Positions 34,316 to 46,600 are shown, counted from the stretch's first letter. The stretch is DNA of 64,000 bases from Ditylenchus dipsaci (GCA_004194705.1 SADC01001184.1:186001-250000), one strand, 5' to 3'. Notes: a model not told the origin generated them from the letters alone. Made by a program: numbers and translations.

Positions 34316-35339
34316 GCTTTGACAGATAAATAATCGCTTTCAAATTTCAAAACCGCTCGAGACAAAAAAAATTCAAACGTGGTTATATAAAATCAAACGT
34401 GGTTGTAGATATTTTAGATATTTTTAGATATTTTTTTAGAAGTTTTATTACCAAATGTAGCTGACATTCAGGGCTACAATTTGGTACCAAAAACTTTGAA
34501 AGATTCAAAAATATCAGATCTAAAAATCGTTTTATATATGCTGACGACAAATTTGGTGAACAGTCAAACGTGCTGGATCCTATTTTGTCCCGTTCCCTCC
34601 CTATACAGCCCTTTGACACTCTTTAAATTTCTTTTCCAGGCCTTTGACATTGACATATCAATAGACATTTAAATTGGCATTTCTTGACCACTACTTCACT
34701 TTAGAGACAGAAAAAGGCCTTCGGGCGGGATTTCGGGACGGGATTTTCGGCCGAAAAAAATTCGGGATCGGGATCGGGATTTTGGAAAATAAAATTCGGG
34801 ATCCCGTCGGGATCCCGAACAAATTTTCGGATTATTCAAAATTTCTTTTTTTGACAACACCATATGCAAACAACAACAAACTAGCAAATTTAACAAAAGT
34901 AACAGTTTTAGTAGCAGTAGTTGATCTGTGGCAATGCTTTGTTCAGGAAAATGAGCATTTTTGCTTGAGCCTAGCCGAGTATTCGTCGTGAGTTCGTGCG
35001 TGGACGAAAAGGCCTTTTGTACTGCCACCCGTCATTTTATTAGATTTCCACACACTCCACATTTTGCTTCAGTGCCCGATAGTTTTGTGAATAAACCGAT
35101 ATTCCAAATAACGCTCATCTAAAAATGTTAATATTATGAAGCTCAATTAAAGCAAAAACTTTATGACCACAATTTCAACCGAACAAAAGAAGAAAACCAG
35201 GGTTGTCATTTTCCCGGGAAAAAATGATCATAGGAATTTTCCAGAAAATTTCGGGAAAAAATAATTTCACCGGGAAAAAAGGGAAAAAACGAATTTATTG
35301 CCTTTAACAACACTCAACCAGATCCAAATGCGCATTTAT

Positions 35340-35451
35340 TTAAACAAATTAACATCCTATTCATCGGTAAACAACACATCGAATTCCTCCACACCACTAT
35401 ATTCCTCGTCAGTTCGTTCTTCTTCGGATTCAGGCTCTTCATTAAATATAA
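35340..35451 (-). pseudogene. Possible C-terminal tail of the inner hAT's transposase
   Basis: Minus strand reads IFNEEPESEEERTDEEYSGV then EEFDVLFTDE and a stop, followed by an AATAAA. An acidic tail at this place, just inside the 3' terminus, is usual for hAT transposases, but no conserved domain is left: the Helitron inserted directly upstream. Confidence 0.4.
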
Positions 35452-38400
35452 TCCTATATACTAAAAGAGAGTTTGTGTCCGTCCGTCCGATTTTGTCTCA
35501 AAAATGTCTCAAAATTGTCGTTTGAAAGTTGGTCTTGAGATGAAACAGGAAAAATGTTCTTTGATGACTCAGTCTTTGAGAGTCTCATCATTTTTTGTTT
35601 TCTGAAAAGTCAGTGGTTGACTTTCTCTTGCCTCTTTTTTTTGTTTAGTTTCCCTCTTCGTCATGACGTCTCAACTGGTCGAAGAATCATGGTGCTAAAC
35701 CCGCGTGGTGGTCATAAATATCACAGTGAGTGTTACATTTGGTTGATCTTCAATCATAAATTATTTTTGTTTAGTCTCTCTGCTTCGGAAGTTCTCAAGT
35801 AAAGTGATGGAAGAATCAAGCTGCTCAACCCGTGTGGTGGTCATCTATGATACGTTTCGGTCGATGTCCTGCTGAATGCATTAGAAATTAGGTCTACAAG
35901 AATCTCATTAGTGTTATTAGTCTGTTTTGTATGTCAATAAAAATTCGGTTTTTGTTTGTGGCTCATGTGTTGTGTCTCACTATGTCTTGAATATGTTTCA
36001 TGACCTGATTAAGTCTCTCTGACTCAGCAGAGCTGCTAAACCATGAAAGATCACAGTACATGAATGACCGCGTGGTGGTCATTCATGGTACTGTGATCGT
36101 TTTTTCCTCTATGTAACAATATGAATCTTTCCTCTTCAGCCTCTTTCTCTCGACTCAGTGTGCCTCAAGAGAAGAAGCGAAGAATCAAGATGCTGAACAC
36201 GCGTCGTGGTCATTCATGGTACAATGGTTGTTGTATTCCTGTAAGTCTCATATAAATCTTTTACCTTCAGTCTTTCTTTTCGACTCAGTGGTGCTTCAAA
36301 AAAAAAGAGAATCAAGATGCTCAACCGCGTGTGGTGGTCATTCATGGTACTGTGACTGTTGTATTCCTTAATGTCTCAAAATAATTATTTTATCTTCAGT
36401 CTCTCTACATCGACTCAGCGATGCTTTGAGAAATGAAGTGAAGAATCAAGACTCTCAACCCGAGGGGTGCTCATTCATGGTACCTTGACTGTTGTATTCT
36501 TGTATCTTACTATGAAATTTATCTTAAGTCTCTCTTCTCGACTCATGGTGTCTTAAAAAAAAAAAATGGAGAATCAAGATGCTCAACCCGCGTGGTAGTC
36601 ATTCATGTATGATGATTGTGACAATATGAATCTTCCCTTTCAGCCTCTTTCTGACTCAGTGGTGCCTTAAGAGAAGAAGCGAAGAATCAAGATGCTGAAC
36701 CCGCGTCGTAGTCATTCATGGTACTGTGGTTGTTGTATTTTTGTAGGTCTCAATATAAATATTTATATTTAGTTTCTCTCCCTGGACTCGATGGTGCTTT
36801 GAAAAAAGAAGTGAAGAATCAAGATGCTCAACCCACGTGGTGGTCATTCATGATACGGTGATTGTTGTATTTCTGTAAGTCTCAATATGAAGCTTTTATC
36901 TTCAGTCTTTCTCATTCGACTCGGTGGTGCCTCAAGTAGAGAATCAAAGAATCGAGAAGCTCAACCCGCGTGGTGGTCATTCATGGTACGGTGATCGTTG
37001 ATTACTCTATGCTTATATGAATTCTTATCTTCAGTCTCTCTCATTTGACTCGGTGATGCCTCGAGAGAAGAAGAAGAATCAAAATGCTTTACCTGCATGG
37101 TGGTCATTCATCGTACGGTGATTTTTGTTTCCTCTATGTCATGAATCAAGCTATTATCTTTAGTCTCAGTATTCCTTCAGGTCTCAGTATGACATTCTTA
37201 TCTCAGTCTCTCTACATCGACTCAGTGGTGCCTCAAGAAAGAAGTGAAGAATCAAGATGCTCAACCCGAGATGGTGGTCATCATGGTACTGTGACGTTGT
37301 ATTCCTTTATGTTCAATATGATCTTCAATGTTCAAGTCTCTCTAATGAGCTCAGTAGTGACTTAAAATGAAGCAAAGAATCAGGATGCTCAACCCGCATA
37401 GTGTCATTCTGAATACTATGACTGTTATATTCCTGTAAGTCTCATACAAATATTTTATCTTCAGTTTTTCTCCCTCGAATCAGTGGTGCCTCAAGAGAAC
37501 AGATGGAGAATCAAGATACTGAACCCGTGTGGTGGCCATCTATGGTACTGTGACGGTTGTATTCTTCTTTGTCGCAATGAAAAAATTCAATTGTTTCAGT
37601 CTCTCTTTCTCTTCTCGGTGATGTCTCAGAAAATGCTTCAGATAATCAAGATGCTAAACCCGCGTGGTAGCCATTCATAGTACTGTGACTATTGTATTCT
37701 TCTATGTATCAATTAAGAATGTGATTGTTTCAGTCTCTCTCTCTTTTTTCGATTGTGCCTCAGGAAAAGCTTCAGTGAATCAAGATGCTGAACTAAATTT
37801 TTTGTCTTGATAAGAAATCTGTATGTTTCAGTCTCTCTCTTTTCTCGATGGTGCCTCAGGAGAAGCTTCAGAGAATCAAGATGCTGAACCGCGTGGTGGA
37901 ATTTCATGGTACGCCGATTGTTGTATCCCTCTATGTCTCAAATGAATTTTTATCTTTAGTCTTTCTCATTCGACTCGGTGTTGCCTCAAGAGAAGAGATG
38001 AAGAATCAAGATACTGAACCCGTGTGGTGGCCATCTATGGTACTGTGACTGTTGTATTCTTCTTTGTCCCAATAAAAAATTCAATTGTTTCAGTCTCTCT
38101 CTCTCTCTTTTCTCGATGTTATCTCAGAAAAAGCTTCAGATTGTCAAGATGCTAAACCCGCGTGGTGGCCATTCAAAGTACTGTAACTATTGTATTATTC
38201 TATGTATCAATAAAGAATGTAATTGTTTCTGTCTCTCTCTCTCTTCATTCGGTGCTGGCTCAGAAAAAGCTTCAGATAATCAAGATGCTAAACGCGCGTG
38301 GTGGTCATTCATAGTACTGTGACTGTTGTAATCCTCTATGTCTCAATTAAGAATGTAATTGTTTCAGTCTCTCTCTCTCTTCTTGTGGTGCTCAGGAAAA

Positions 38401-39039
38401 GCTTCAGAGAATCAAGATGCTGAACTAAAATTTTTTGTCTTGATAAGAAATCTATATGTTTCAGTCTCTCTCTTTTCTCGGTAGTGCCTCAGGAGAAGCT
38501 TCAGAGAATCAAGATGCTGACCCGCGGGTGGCTATTTATGTACTGTGACTGTTATATTCTTCTTCGTCACAATAAAAAGATTGATTCATTCTCTCACTTG
38601 ACTGTTGTATATTTCGAATGTTACATTTGTATGTTATGTGTCATAAAGTTGTGTGTTAAGTTCTGTGTCATTTTTACGTTGGCAACTTTGGGCAAGGTTT
38701 TATCTTTCTGTCGTTAACAAAATGTCTGTATTGAGTGACACTTTTTTCTTTTTTTTCTTTGTTTCAATAAGAAAGAATTCGATTCAGTCTCTCTCTTGAC
38801 TGCTGTTCGCTTTTATGTTCTGTATCTTGAAGTTTTGTGTCATTTCTACCGGCTTCTTTCGTATAAGTTTCTTTTTTCAATATAAACAGAATCTTTGTAT
38901 TGAAAACTTCAATTATTTTTGAATTTGTTAAAAAAAAGTTCATTCGGTATCATTGAATTCAAAATGTCACGATATGAATAATATTTTGCAACAAACGTTC
39001 ATCGAAATATAAATCCCGCCCGTAGGGGGCAAAAACTAG
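35452..39039 (+). mobile_element. Helitron carrying a minisatellite
   Basis: 5' end TCCTATATACTAAAAGAGAG followed by TTTGTGTCCGTCCG, the usual animal Helitron start. 3' end has hairpin-forming CCCGCCCGTAGGGGGC and terminates CTAG. Flanks are A at the 5' side and T at the 3' side, as Helitrons insert between A and T without duplication. No Rep/helicase ORF, so non-autonomous. Most of the body is the tandem array at about 35660-38580. Confidence 0.8.
35660..38580 (+). repeat. Minisatellite array of about 25 units inside the Helitron
   Basis: Unit of roughly 100-125 bp: AATCAAGATGCTCAACCCGC, GTGGTGGTCATTCATGGTAC, TGTGATTGTTGTATTC, then TATCTTCAGTCTCTCT, then CGACTCGGTGGTGCCTCAAG. Units vary by several substitutions and small indels; some are shortened near 37710-37860 and 38340-38520. 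Each has a TTTCAG|TCTCTC string like a splice acceptor. Unit copies degrade toward 38580-38960. Confidence 0.85.
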
Positions 39040-39192
39040 TTAGGCAATTAAAATTGGCTCAATCCCAAATTCTTCATTTTTTGACGAAAAGCATTATTAC
39101 GCTAATCAAGGCCGAGCCAGAGGTCAGCCATCCAAAAGTTCAGCCAAGCACTCCGAAGAGGCTTGGCTCAGGCGAAAACCCGAGGAATCTAC

Positions 39193-39360
39193 CATGCTAG
39201 TGTAATCCAGTGCCACAAACTGCCAGTGGTACGCCACTTGAATGCCACGTAGTTATTTGATCCAGCGGTGATCCAGTGGTAACCGACTGGATTACCACTG
39301 AATTCAGAGAACTTAGTGGCGTTTCAGTGGCTTTCTGTCGCGTATCACTGGATTAAATTT
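39193..39360. repeat. CCAGTGG-rich repeat, copy 3
   Basis: Words CAGTGGTACGCCACTTG, GATCCAGTGGTAACC and GATTACCACTG, related to those at 31464 and 33240. It lies inside the inner hAT. Confidence 0.4.
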
Positions 39361-39427
39361 CGCTGTGGTGTGTTGTGGTAAGTATTTCGGTGTTTTTGAC
39401 TTATGGTGAGACTGGGCTTTTGAGTTA

Positions 39428-39530
39428 CAGTCGAACCTCTATAACCCGGCATTTGTTTAAACAAAAAGTTGGTTTCTATACAGTCTAACCTTTATATAAG
39501 GTCACTCCTAGGGGCTGATCTAAAGGTGAA
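39428..39530. mobile_element. CAGTC-type end fragments
   Basis: CAGTCGAACCTCTATAACCC at 39430 and ACAGTCTAACCTTTATATAA at 39480 look like two CAGTC-type left ends in the same direction. No right end with a matching motif is nearby. Confidence 0.45.
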
Positions 39531-40165
39531 CTTTTTTTAGGTTTGAATGTATTTAAAAGTGCTTTGATTTCTCAATTAAATTCTGATTTAGAGCATACTT
39601 TGTCCTACTAAAACAAGCTCTTATTTAAATTCATTTTTTCCCATATTTTCTTTATTTTTTCCCGAATAATTTTTTCCCGGGAATTTTCCCGGGAAAAAAT
39701 GATCTTTTTTTCCTGGGAATTTTTCCTCTGACAACCCTAAAGAAAACTAAGATGCGAGAAACGTTCACGTTTTTGCTTCAGGTTTCAATGGATTTTAAAA
39801 GAACACATAACTAATTGGTGCTTTTACGACCATACAAAGGGTGAAAATTGTCGATCGGGATTTGACGAATTTCGGGATCGGGATCGGGATTTTAAGAATT
39901 GTTCGGGCGGGATTTCGGACGGGATTTTGGCCCAAAATCGGCTCGGGCGGGATCGGGATCCCGACGGGATCCCGTCCCGTTTCTGTCTCTACTTCACTTC
40001 TTTTTGGCTTAACATCCTGAAGGATGACTTTTTAAATTTTTATTGCACTACCTGACGTAGAATTAACTCTCTTTTAAGAGGGACTCTTTATTTTTCTCTA
40101 GAGGACTTTTTAGAGCGAAATAATATGTTGAGCAAAAAAAAATTCCCCTTTTTAATTTTTTTTTA

Positions 40166-40337
40166 CAGTCAAATCTCGATATAAGATACACCCTCGGACC
40201 GGACCAGGTGTATCTTGTATCGAGGTGTATCTTACATCCAGACTAATTTAAAGGGCTTATATAACTTGGGGCGGAACCAGGTGTATCTCATATCGAGGTC
40301 TATCTTGCATCGGGGTATCTATATCGAGACTTGACTG
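40166..40337. mobile_element. CAGTC-type MITE, GTATCTTRTATCGAGG motif
   Basis: TA-flanked (right) ends CAGTCAAATCTCGATATAAG and a complement ending CGAGACTTGACTG. The motif AGGTGTATCTYRTATCGAGG recurs four times in 172 bp. Lacks the TTCGTTCCCGCC skeleton. Confidence 0.75.
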
Positions 40338-41185
40338 TATCAAAAAAGGTATATTGTTCGTAAAGTCACAAAATGGACTGACAAACGTTGAAAAAAATAG
40401 TCACTTTTTAGTTATTTCTAACAGCATTTTTTAAAAAGCGCGCGCATACAAATTTTTCGAAGAAATAATATTGACCAAAATTGAATAAATGACCAAATTG
40501 ACCAAAAATTTGAATAATTGTTCAGAATTAGTCAGGGAACACGATGATCCAAAAAGAAAAATTGGGCTAAAAAGAGGTAACAGGGTTTTTTCAGCATTGC
40601 AGAAGACATATTACAAGACTTAAAAGTTATTTTCTGTAAAAGTGAACCTATGCATGCCGATAGCGATTTCGGGTATGTAAATTTGACTTTGAACTTCGGC
40701 CCTTATAAGGTTGCCAATAGCGGATTTTAGGTATTTCTAACTATTTCATGTATACCCCCTTACACTTCGGTTCTTATTCTTTTTGTAATGTGACCACAAT
40801 CAGGGTTCGACAAATGTGCCTAAAGGGCACATTTCAGGCACATCGTATTTTTGAAAAATTATGTGCCTCCAAAAGGCACAATGTGCCCTTTTTAGGGCAC
40901 ATTTTTTTCGCGGCATATTTATGTGCCCTTTTTAGGGCACAATGTGCCCTAAAAAGGGCACAATTTTTTTGGTCTCAATTTATGTGCCCTTTTTAGGGCA
41001 CATCGCTCATAAATGTGCCTTTTTCAAGGAAAATGTGCCCTTTTCTTTTTCAAAGTTTTGTTACTTTTTTAACTTTTTTCAATTTTTGTGTTTTTTACAG
41101 ATTTATTCATATTTCGGCCTATACATAGTTAAATAACTAGCATTTAATTGTTGTTAATATGCAACAGTTAAGATATACAATTGTA

Positions 41186-41960
41186 TTACAGGTCCATTAA
41201 ATTTTCAGCATTATTTAATTCGTCTATTTCTGGCAACATGTTATTGAGAAATAGTGATCGCAGACATATTAGCTTTGAAATTGTTTCAGGTTTCAGTCGA
41301 TTGCGCAGTGCTGTTGCGTTGAGGCGCAGTAGCAAAAAAGCTCTTTCGCTCGTCGCGCTTGAAGCCTGTATGGGCAAATATTTTTTAGCAACTCGAGCTA
41401 GCATAGGAAGTTTTTTTTTCGAACGTCTTCCAGAATTCCAAGGTATTCAAAGAATTACTAGCCGCTAGATTATATAGATGGCAATTCCAGCAGCTATTTC
41501 CACAGTTACAGGTTTAGCTTAAAGTATATGCGTGAACCACTATTTTGCTGTGAATTAGGAAACACAGCGTCTTGTAAACCATCTCCTAGCACAAAGCTTC
41601 AGCTTGGACAGCGTTTACTATCTGAAATAAATTATGAGGTTTGCTTTTATTCTGTTCTTCACCTCTTCTAAGTTTCAACGCTCAACTTTTCGGCACAAGG
41701 ACGATAACTGGTTTCTTATTTGAGGGTCCACAAAAGCTGAGCAAAGTGCTACTTTTTATTCATCTCGGTCATTTTTTTCTCAAGAGTGAATAAAGCAGCG
41801 CGAGCAATGGACCTGCTAATGGTTGAGTCATCATTAACAATAAAGTTTTTAAGCTTCTGCTTTGCATCTGCTATGCATTTTTCATCTGTGTTGCTCTGTA
41901 TGGAGTGGCGAGAACGATGAAGTGAATAATAGTGCTTCTTCGTCAGCACAAGGTGAGCGA
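41186..41960 (-). pseudogene. hAT transposase remnant (C-terminal dimerisation domain)
   Basis: 41186-41404 reads LARVAKKYLPIQASSATSER then AFLLLRLNATALRNRLKPET-ISKLICLRS, the hATC signature (lA..yL.ipasSa.sER.Fs ... R.rL.pe....l..l..). A one-base slip in the homopolymer near 41410 separates it from an upstream FWKTFEKK. 41749-41949 holds another frame fragment. The region between has stops, so the gene is dead. Confidence 0.75.
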
Positions 41961-42549
41961 ATATATTGAAAGCATTTGCAAAATAGTTATTTATTTATTT
42001 ATTTTTACACAATTTGGGAGGGTTGTAATAGTCCGGTAAAAGATTTGATTTTAAAGTATTAGTAAAATGTTGAAACTGAAAAATGCTATTTTTGAACGAA
42101 AAATAGTTAAACTTTCGAGTTCAACATGTTGTTTCTTTTCAACTCAGAAATTAAATACAGGGTTTGCCGACATGATTATTTTTATGTGCGCCTCAAAATT
42201 TCTGCTATTTCAGAGAAACTTCACCATGTTTTACAACAGTGATAGCAATTCATTTGACATATCAACCTTTTTTGCAAAGCAAAAAGGATAGCTTTGCAAA
42301 AAGTGTTTCAAGGCGCCCATTCAAAAAATAACCTGAGTCTATGAGCCCTGATAAAAACGTGAAAAGATGTTTTCTTAAAACAAACAATGATAGCTTGTCA
42401 GAACATACCTTACAGTGTTTTTTTGATAATTTGTTTAAATATCTGGCACTATTCAACTTTTTTCTCTCAAACAAAAAAATATGGCTTTTCAGCTAAATGA
42501 CGGCTTTTCAGTTTTGACCTTAATGAATCAAGTAAAGATGGCAATTTTT

Positions 42550-42945
42550 TCAGAAAACAATGCTCTGGTTAGCAAAAGTAGAGCAGGTAGAGGTGGCGGT
42601 CGTGGTAACAATGGAGGCAGTGCCTCTAGTGATGGAAACTCAAATGATCGGTGATCAGTATCTGGAGACAGTGCCAGTGAAGGCAGCAAGCCTGACAGCA
42701 AGAACAAGGGAACTGTCAAGGCTTTCATATCTGGTGGAGTATCCTCTGTTGGCACTGGTATTGCGAGTTGGGCCGTGTGGAGTGGCTTTCCACAACTAAA
42801 GGCATGGCTTAACTCAAACGCAACCCTTGTTGGTTGGCTGACTTATGGCTTAGGTGGCATGATTTTTCTCATGGCCTTGTTAATTGCTCTGTGGATGTGC
42901 ATTAGCAACCGCATGCGACATGCTGCTAAGAAAGAGCCGCTTTAA
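42550..42945 (+). pseudogene. Gly/Ser-rich ORF with a transmembrane segment inside the hAT (possible captured exon)
   Basis: After an acceptor-like TTTTTTCAG the frame reads SKSRAGRGGGRGNNGGSASS, then an in-frame TGA (42652-42654), then SVSGDSASEGSKPDSKNKGT, GTGIASWAVWSGFPQ, and a hydrophobic helix GWLTYGLGGMIFLMALLIAL-WMCI followed by the basic tail NRMRHAAKKEPL and TAA. Composition (GC content, codon regularity) differs from the AT-rich surroundings. Not a hAT domain. Could be a host gene fragment or an element-encoded accessory protein; function unknown. Confidence 0.5.
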
Positions 42946-43602
42946 AGCAGAGAAATATAGATCTAAAAATAAGAATGCTCAATTTACATGCAAAACACTG
43001 ATATTTACCGTGATTATTTTAAGTATTTATATTGTAAACTACAATAAACATGTATAGGCCGAAATATGAATAAAAATCTGTAAAAAACACAAAATTGAAA
43101 ACAGTTAAAAAAAGTAACAAAAACTTTGAAAAGAAAAGGGCACATTTTGCCTTGAAAAAGGCACATTTTATGAGCGATGTGCCCTAAAAAGGGCACATAA
43201 ATTGAGACCAAAAATGTGCCCTTTTTAGGGCACATTGTGCCCTAAAAAGGGCACATAAATTAAGGCCAAAAAAATGTGCCCTTTTTAGGGCACATTGTGC
43301 CCTAAAAAGGGCACATAAATATGGCGCGAAAAAAATGTGCCTAAAAAGGGCACATTGTGCCCTTTTAGGGCACATATTTTTTTTCAACTGTTATAATTTA
43401 AAAAAAAGGAGACATTGTGCCCTGAAAGGGCACATTTGTCGAACGCTGACCACAATATAAGGTTCACACAAACGGCAACAAAAATTATGAAGTCTATCAT
43501 TAGTCTTCTAACATTTATCAAACCACACAATTTGAACAAAGGGATAGTGTGCCACTCAAAACATAACATAGGATAATGTCCATAATATAAGCCTTCTCAA
43601 CT

Positions 43603-46600
43603 TTAAGCTCGGAAGTTGGGAACATCGCATAGCGCAGCAGGATTGATATTGACGTCCGATGGAGCAACCTCGATCACGACAGGAGTACGCTTCACTGTAT
43701 TCGAAACAGCCTAAAAAAAGGAAAATGAAAAATAACAAAAATTTATGAGTACTGAGATCCTCTGAACGCGGCCGAATTGACTTGTCGGATGATTGGGCTC
43801 CTTATCCACCATAATTTCTGCTGACTTGCAATCAACTGGCTTCAAATCTACTCCTGGGTTGCTAGACTCCTTGGCCACCATGATTTCTGTTGACTTGCAA
43901 TCAACTGACTTCAAATCAACTCTTGGCTGGATAGGCTCTTATCGACTATGATTTCAACTGACTTGCAATCAATTTCGATTGGAAGAATGCTTGATCTGCC
44001 AAATCCACCAACTGATCGAGAGGGCACTTTGGAGCAGGAGAGTGATCTTTAACAACTGGCAAAACTAAAGACAAATACTTCAAAAAGAACAATAAACAAT
44101 AAAAATTTTGCCTTTTTCATAGCCGGTGACGAGAAAATTAAAGTTTCTTGGACCGATACCCGAACCATCACGACCTCGAACCTGTCTTGAGTCCGTCATC
44201 GGTCCCTTGTGCACCTAGAGAATCTATTATGGCATTCGAAAAATTACAAGTCAAACCGGCATGCTATTTGAAAAATTATTCGGACGTCTGAAATTGGTCT
44301 TAGCTACCTCGACTGACTCCACCTGATTGTCCTGAACCAGTGAAAGCTTACGCGAAAATATTTCCTCACGGCGCTCTTTAGCAAACATCTTAAAAAATAC
44401 ACTTGCACGTAATAGCAACAAGCAGAAAAACAGACCTCAGCCGACTGCAAACCCTCGCTACTATCTTTGTCCTCAGATGTGAAATTCTCCAGTGCCTCTG
44501 GTAGTCCAACGCTCGACTGTCTTGATTGCGGAAGGCTGACAAGCTCTATCTATACGATCACCAACCTTGTTGCGGCCTTAGACCGACCAGGTTGAGAGCA
44601 CATATCGATAAATGTAAATTGCTCACCACATTATTGAGATGCTTGCGAAATGTTTCAAATGTATTGCCCAAAACATCAAGTTTTTTATCCAGCTTTTCAA
44701 TATCATGAGCAAGTTCTGCTGTGTTCTAAATGAAGTAATTTTTGCAATAAATTCATTTTTCACCTGACTTACTCAGTCAAAGAGTCGAGTTTGTTTCCGT
44801 TAGATTCCGAGCTGGCCGTAAGCTTGTCGATCACCAGCTGCTGCTAAAAAAAGAGCACATTGACTAGTTAATACAAGAGCAGACCAACATCCTTCTGAGA
44901 ATTTCTGATATTCACCATCTCATCCTTGACTTCAATAAACTTAGAACGACTATTCTCTTCAATTGATTGAACATTCACACTCAATTTCTTTTCGAATCGC
45001 TAAAAAACGAAATGTACAGGCATAAGTTAAAGGACATGATACCGTCTCAAAATTTTCCAAAAGACGATCCAGCAAAAGATGATTGATCGAACTGCTGGAT
45101 TTGGTGACTGCACCCCAAGACAAGTCATCATCAAACTGCGAAATCACCGCTTTGTACGATTGCTCTTTCTCTTTTTCCATAATGCGAGCTATCTGACCTA
45201 TGATATAAATTTGAAAGACAAACACAGGTGTAAGAAGAATAACCCCATTCTGATATGGCCATAACTTTAACCTAGGCTGTTTTTCGAAATTCTGTTTTTA
45301 CAGATCGATTTTTATTGCCGACAATATTCTTTCAGTGTATACCGTGTTCCCTATATTAAGTCCCTGGGGAATTATTGTTCAACCTCAAAAAGTGGAAAAT
45401 TTTGAGTCTATTTTGAGATTTTTGTGTGCTCAACTAAAATCTGAAAGTGGAATCAGGAAAACTCGTGATAACTAATAAAAGGGCAAAAAAACAGATTAGC
45501 TAAATATTTTCTGTAGGCTGAGATATCAGGTCAATATAGAGGGGAGTTATTACAGAGGAGGGAGTTATTAGAGAGGGGAAATTAATACAGAAAATACGGT
45601 AATATGAAGAAAAAAAAACGATTTTTGCTTCGTTCCCCTTGAAGTCTGCGTTTCGACCATCCAAGGACCTCCCACAGGCTGCACCAAAACCACAGGGGGA
45701 TCAAAAAATTCGTGTTCTTGACATCACACACTAAAATAATATTTTTGGTGAGAAAAATCGATATGTAAAAACAGAAGTCCGAAAAAAGACCGAGATACAA
45801 AGTTATATCACCCTAAAATGGTAAAGTTTACACCCCGTACTTCGAAGCGTAGAAACTAAACATAGCACATCAAATACGACGAGTATAACACGAATCGCAG
45901 ACATCAAAATGATGGGTTCCCAAAAAATATATTTATTGTTTGCACGAAATACATACGAATTCATTTATACAATTATTGTGTCACTTATGTGGTACACCGA
46001 AAATAGAGAACACAAGGCAAAATTAGAGATAGTCTCAATAAGGTCGCTGAACATAGGAACCATCAGTGTTTCGGTGAGGCATACGTGCATTACCGCCTGC
46101 AGAAGAACAATTGAACCCAGTTCTGCTCTTGATATGATTTGAAGAGAACTCATTTTCATATACAAAACAACCGCTAGCCTTTTCATCCAACGCAAGAGAT
46201 TTCGATGAATTAGCAGAATCTGCGATCGGAGTCTAGACGCAAATGTAACAAAAAGGAAAAAAGAATAGTTGGTGGATATTACCGGTTTTCCACGACGGAA
46301 TGAGCCAAATCCTCCCTTGGTACCACTGCTTTGGATAGCTGATTTCACGGAAAGAACTTCTTCGACTTCATGAGCGTAACCTACAGGAGGAAGACCAACA
46401 TCTAAATGGCAGCATTTAACACCTGATGATCAAAACAATACAAACCTTAGTGCATCTGACTTTACAGTGATCCTTTCATTTTGGCTGTACTTGAAGTATT
46501 CGACTTCATACATAGAGAAAAATCGACAACATTTTTCGCAGTCTCGAAGGCCTGAAGGAACATAAAGCTTCGTCTGATACACTTCCACGCGGCTTCTTTT

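Larger units (their letters stand above)
35198..39739. mobile_element. Inner hAT element (CAGGGTTGTC ends)
   Basis: 8-bp duplication AAGAAAAC at 35190-35197 and 39740-39747. Ends CAGGGTTGTCATTTTCCCGG and complement ending GACAACCCTA, with TTTTTCCCGGGAAAA words inside both. Holds an acidic reading-frame remnant (35340-35440, minus), a Helitron (35452-39039), a CCAGTGG repeat (39193-39360) and a CAGTC-type end (39428-39530). Confidence 0.8.
34702..39991. mobile_element. Outer hAT element (GGGATCGGG termini) carrying a nested hAT and Helitron
   Basis: 8-bp duplication CTTCACTT at 34694-34701 and 39992-39999. Ends TAGAGACAGAAA and TTTCTGTCTCTA. Subterminal arrays of GGGATCGGGATT / GGCGGGATTTCGGG on both sides (34730-34830, 39850-39975). 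No transposase of its own is visible; most of its length is the nested element at 35198-39739. Confidence 0.8.
40801..43448. mobile_element. hAT element with GTGCCCTTTTTAGGGCAC termini
   Basis: 8-bp duplication ACCACAAT at 40793-40800 and 43449-43456. Ends CAGGGTTCGACAAATGTGCC and complement ending TGTCGAACGCTG. Both ends carry tandem palindromes GTGCCCTTTTTAGGGCACA (about five on each side). Interior: decayed hAT transposase on the minus strand and a plus-strand membrane-protein-like ORF (separate entries). Confidence 0.85.

Noticed and set aside
35660..38580. CRISPR-like array
   Set aside because: Units are long, variable and continuous without unique spacers; the array lies inside a Helitron in a eukaryotic context.
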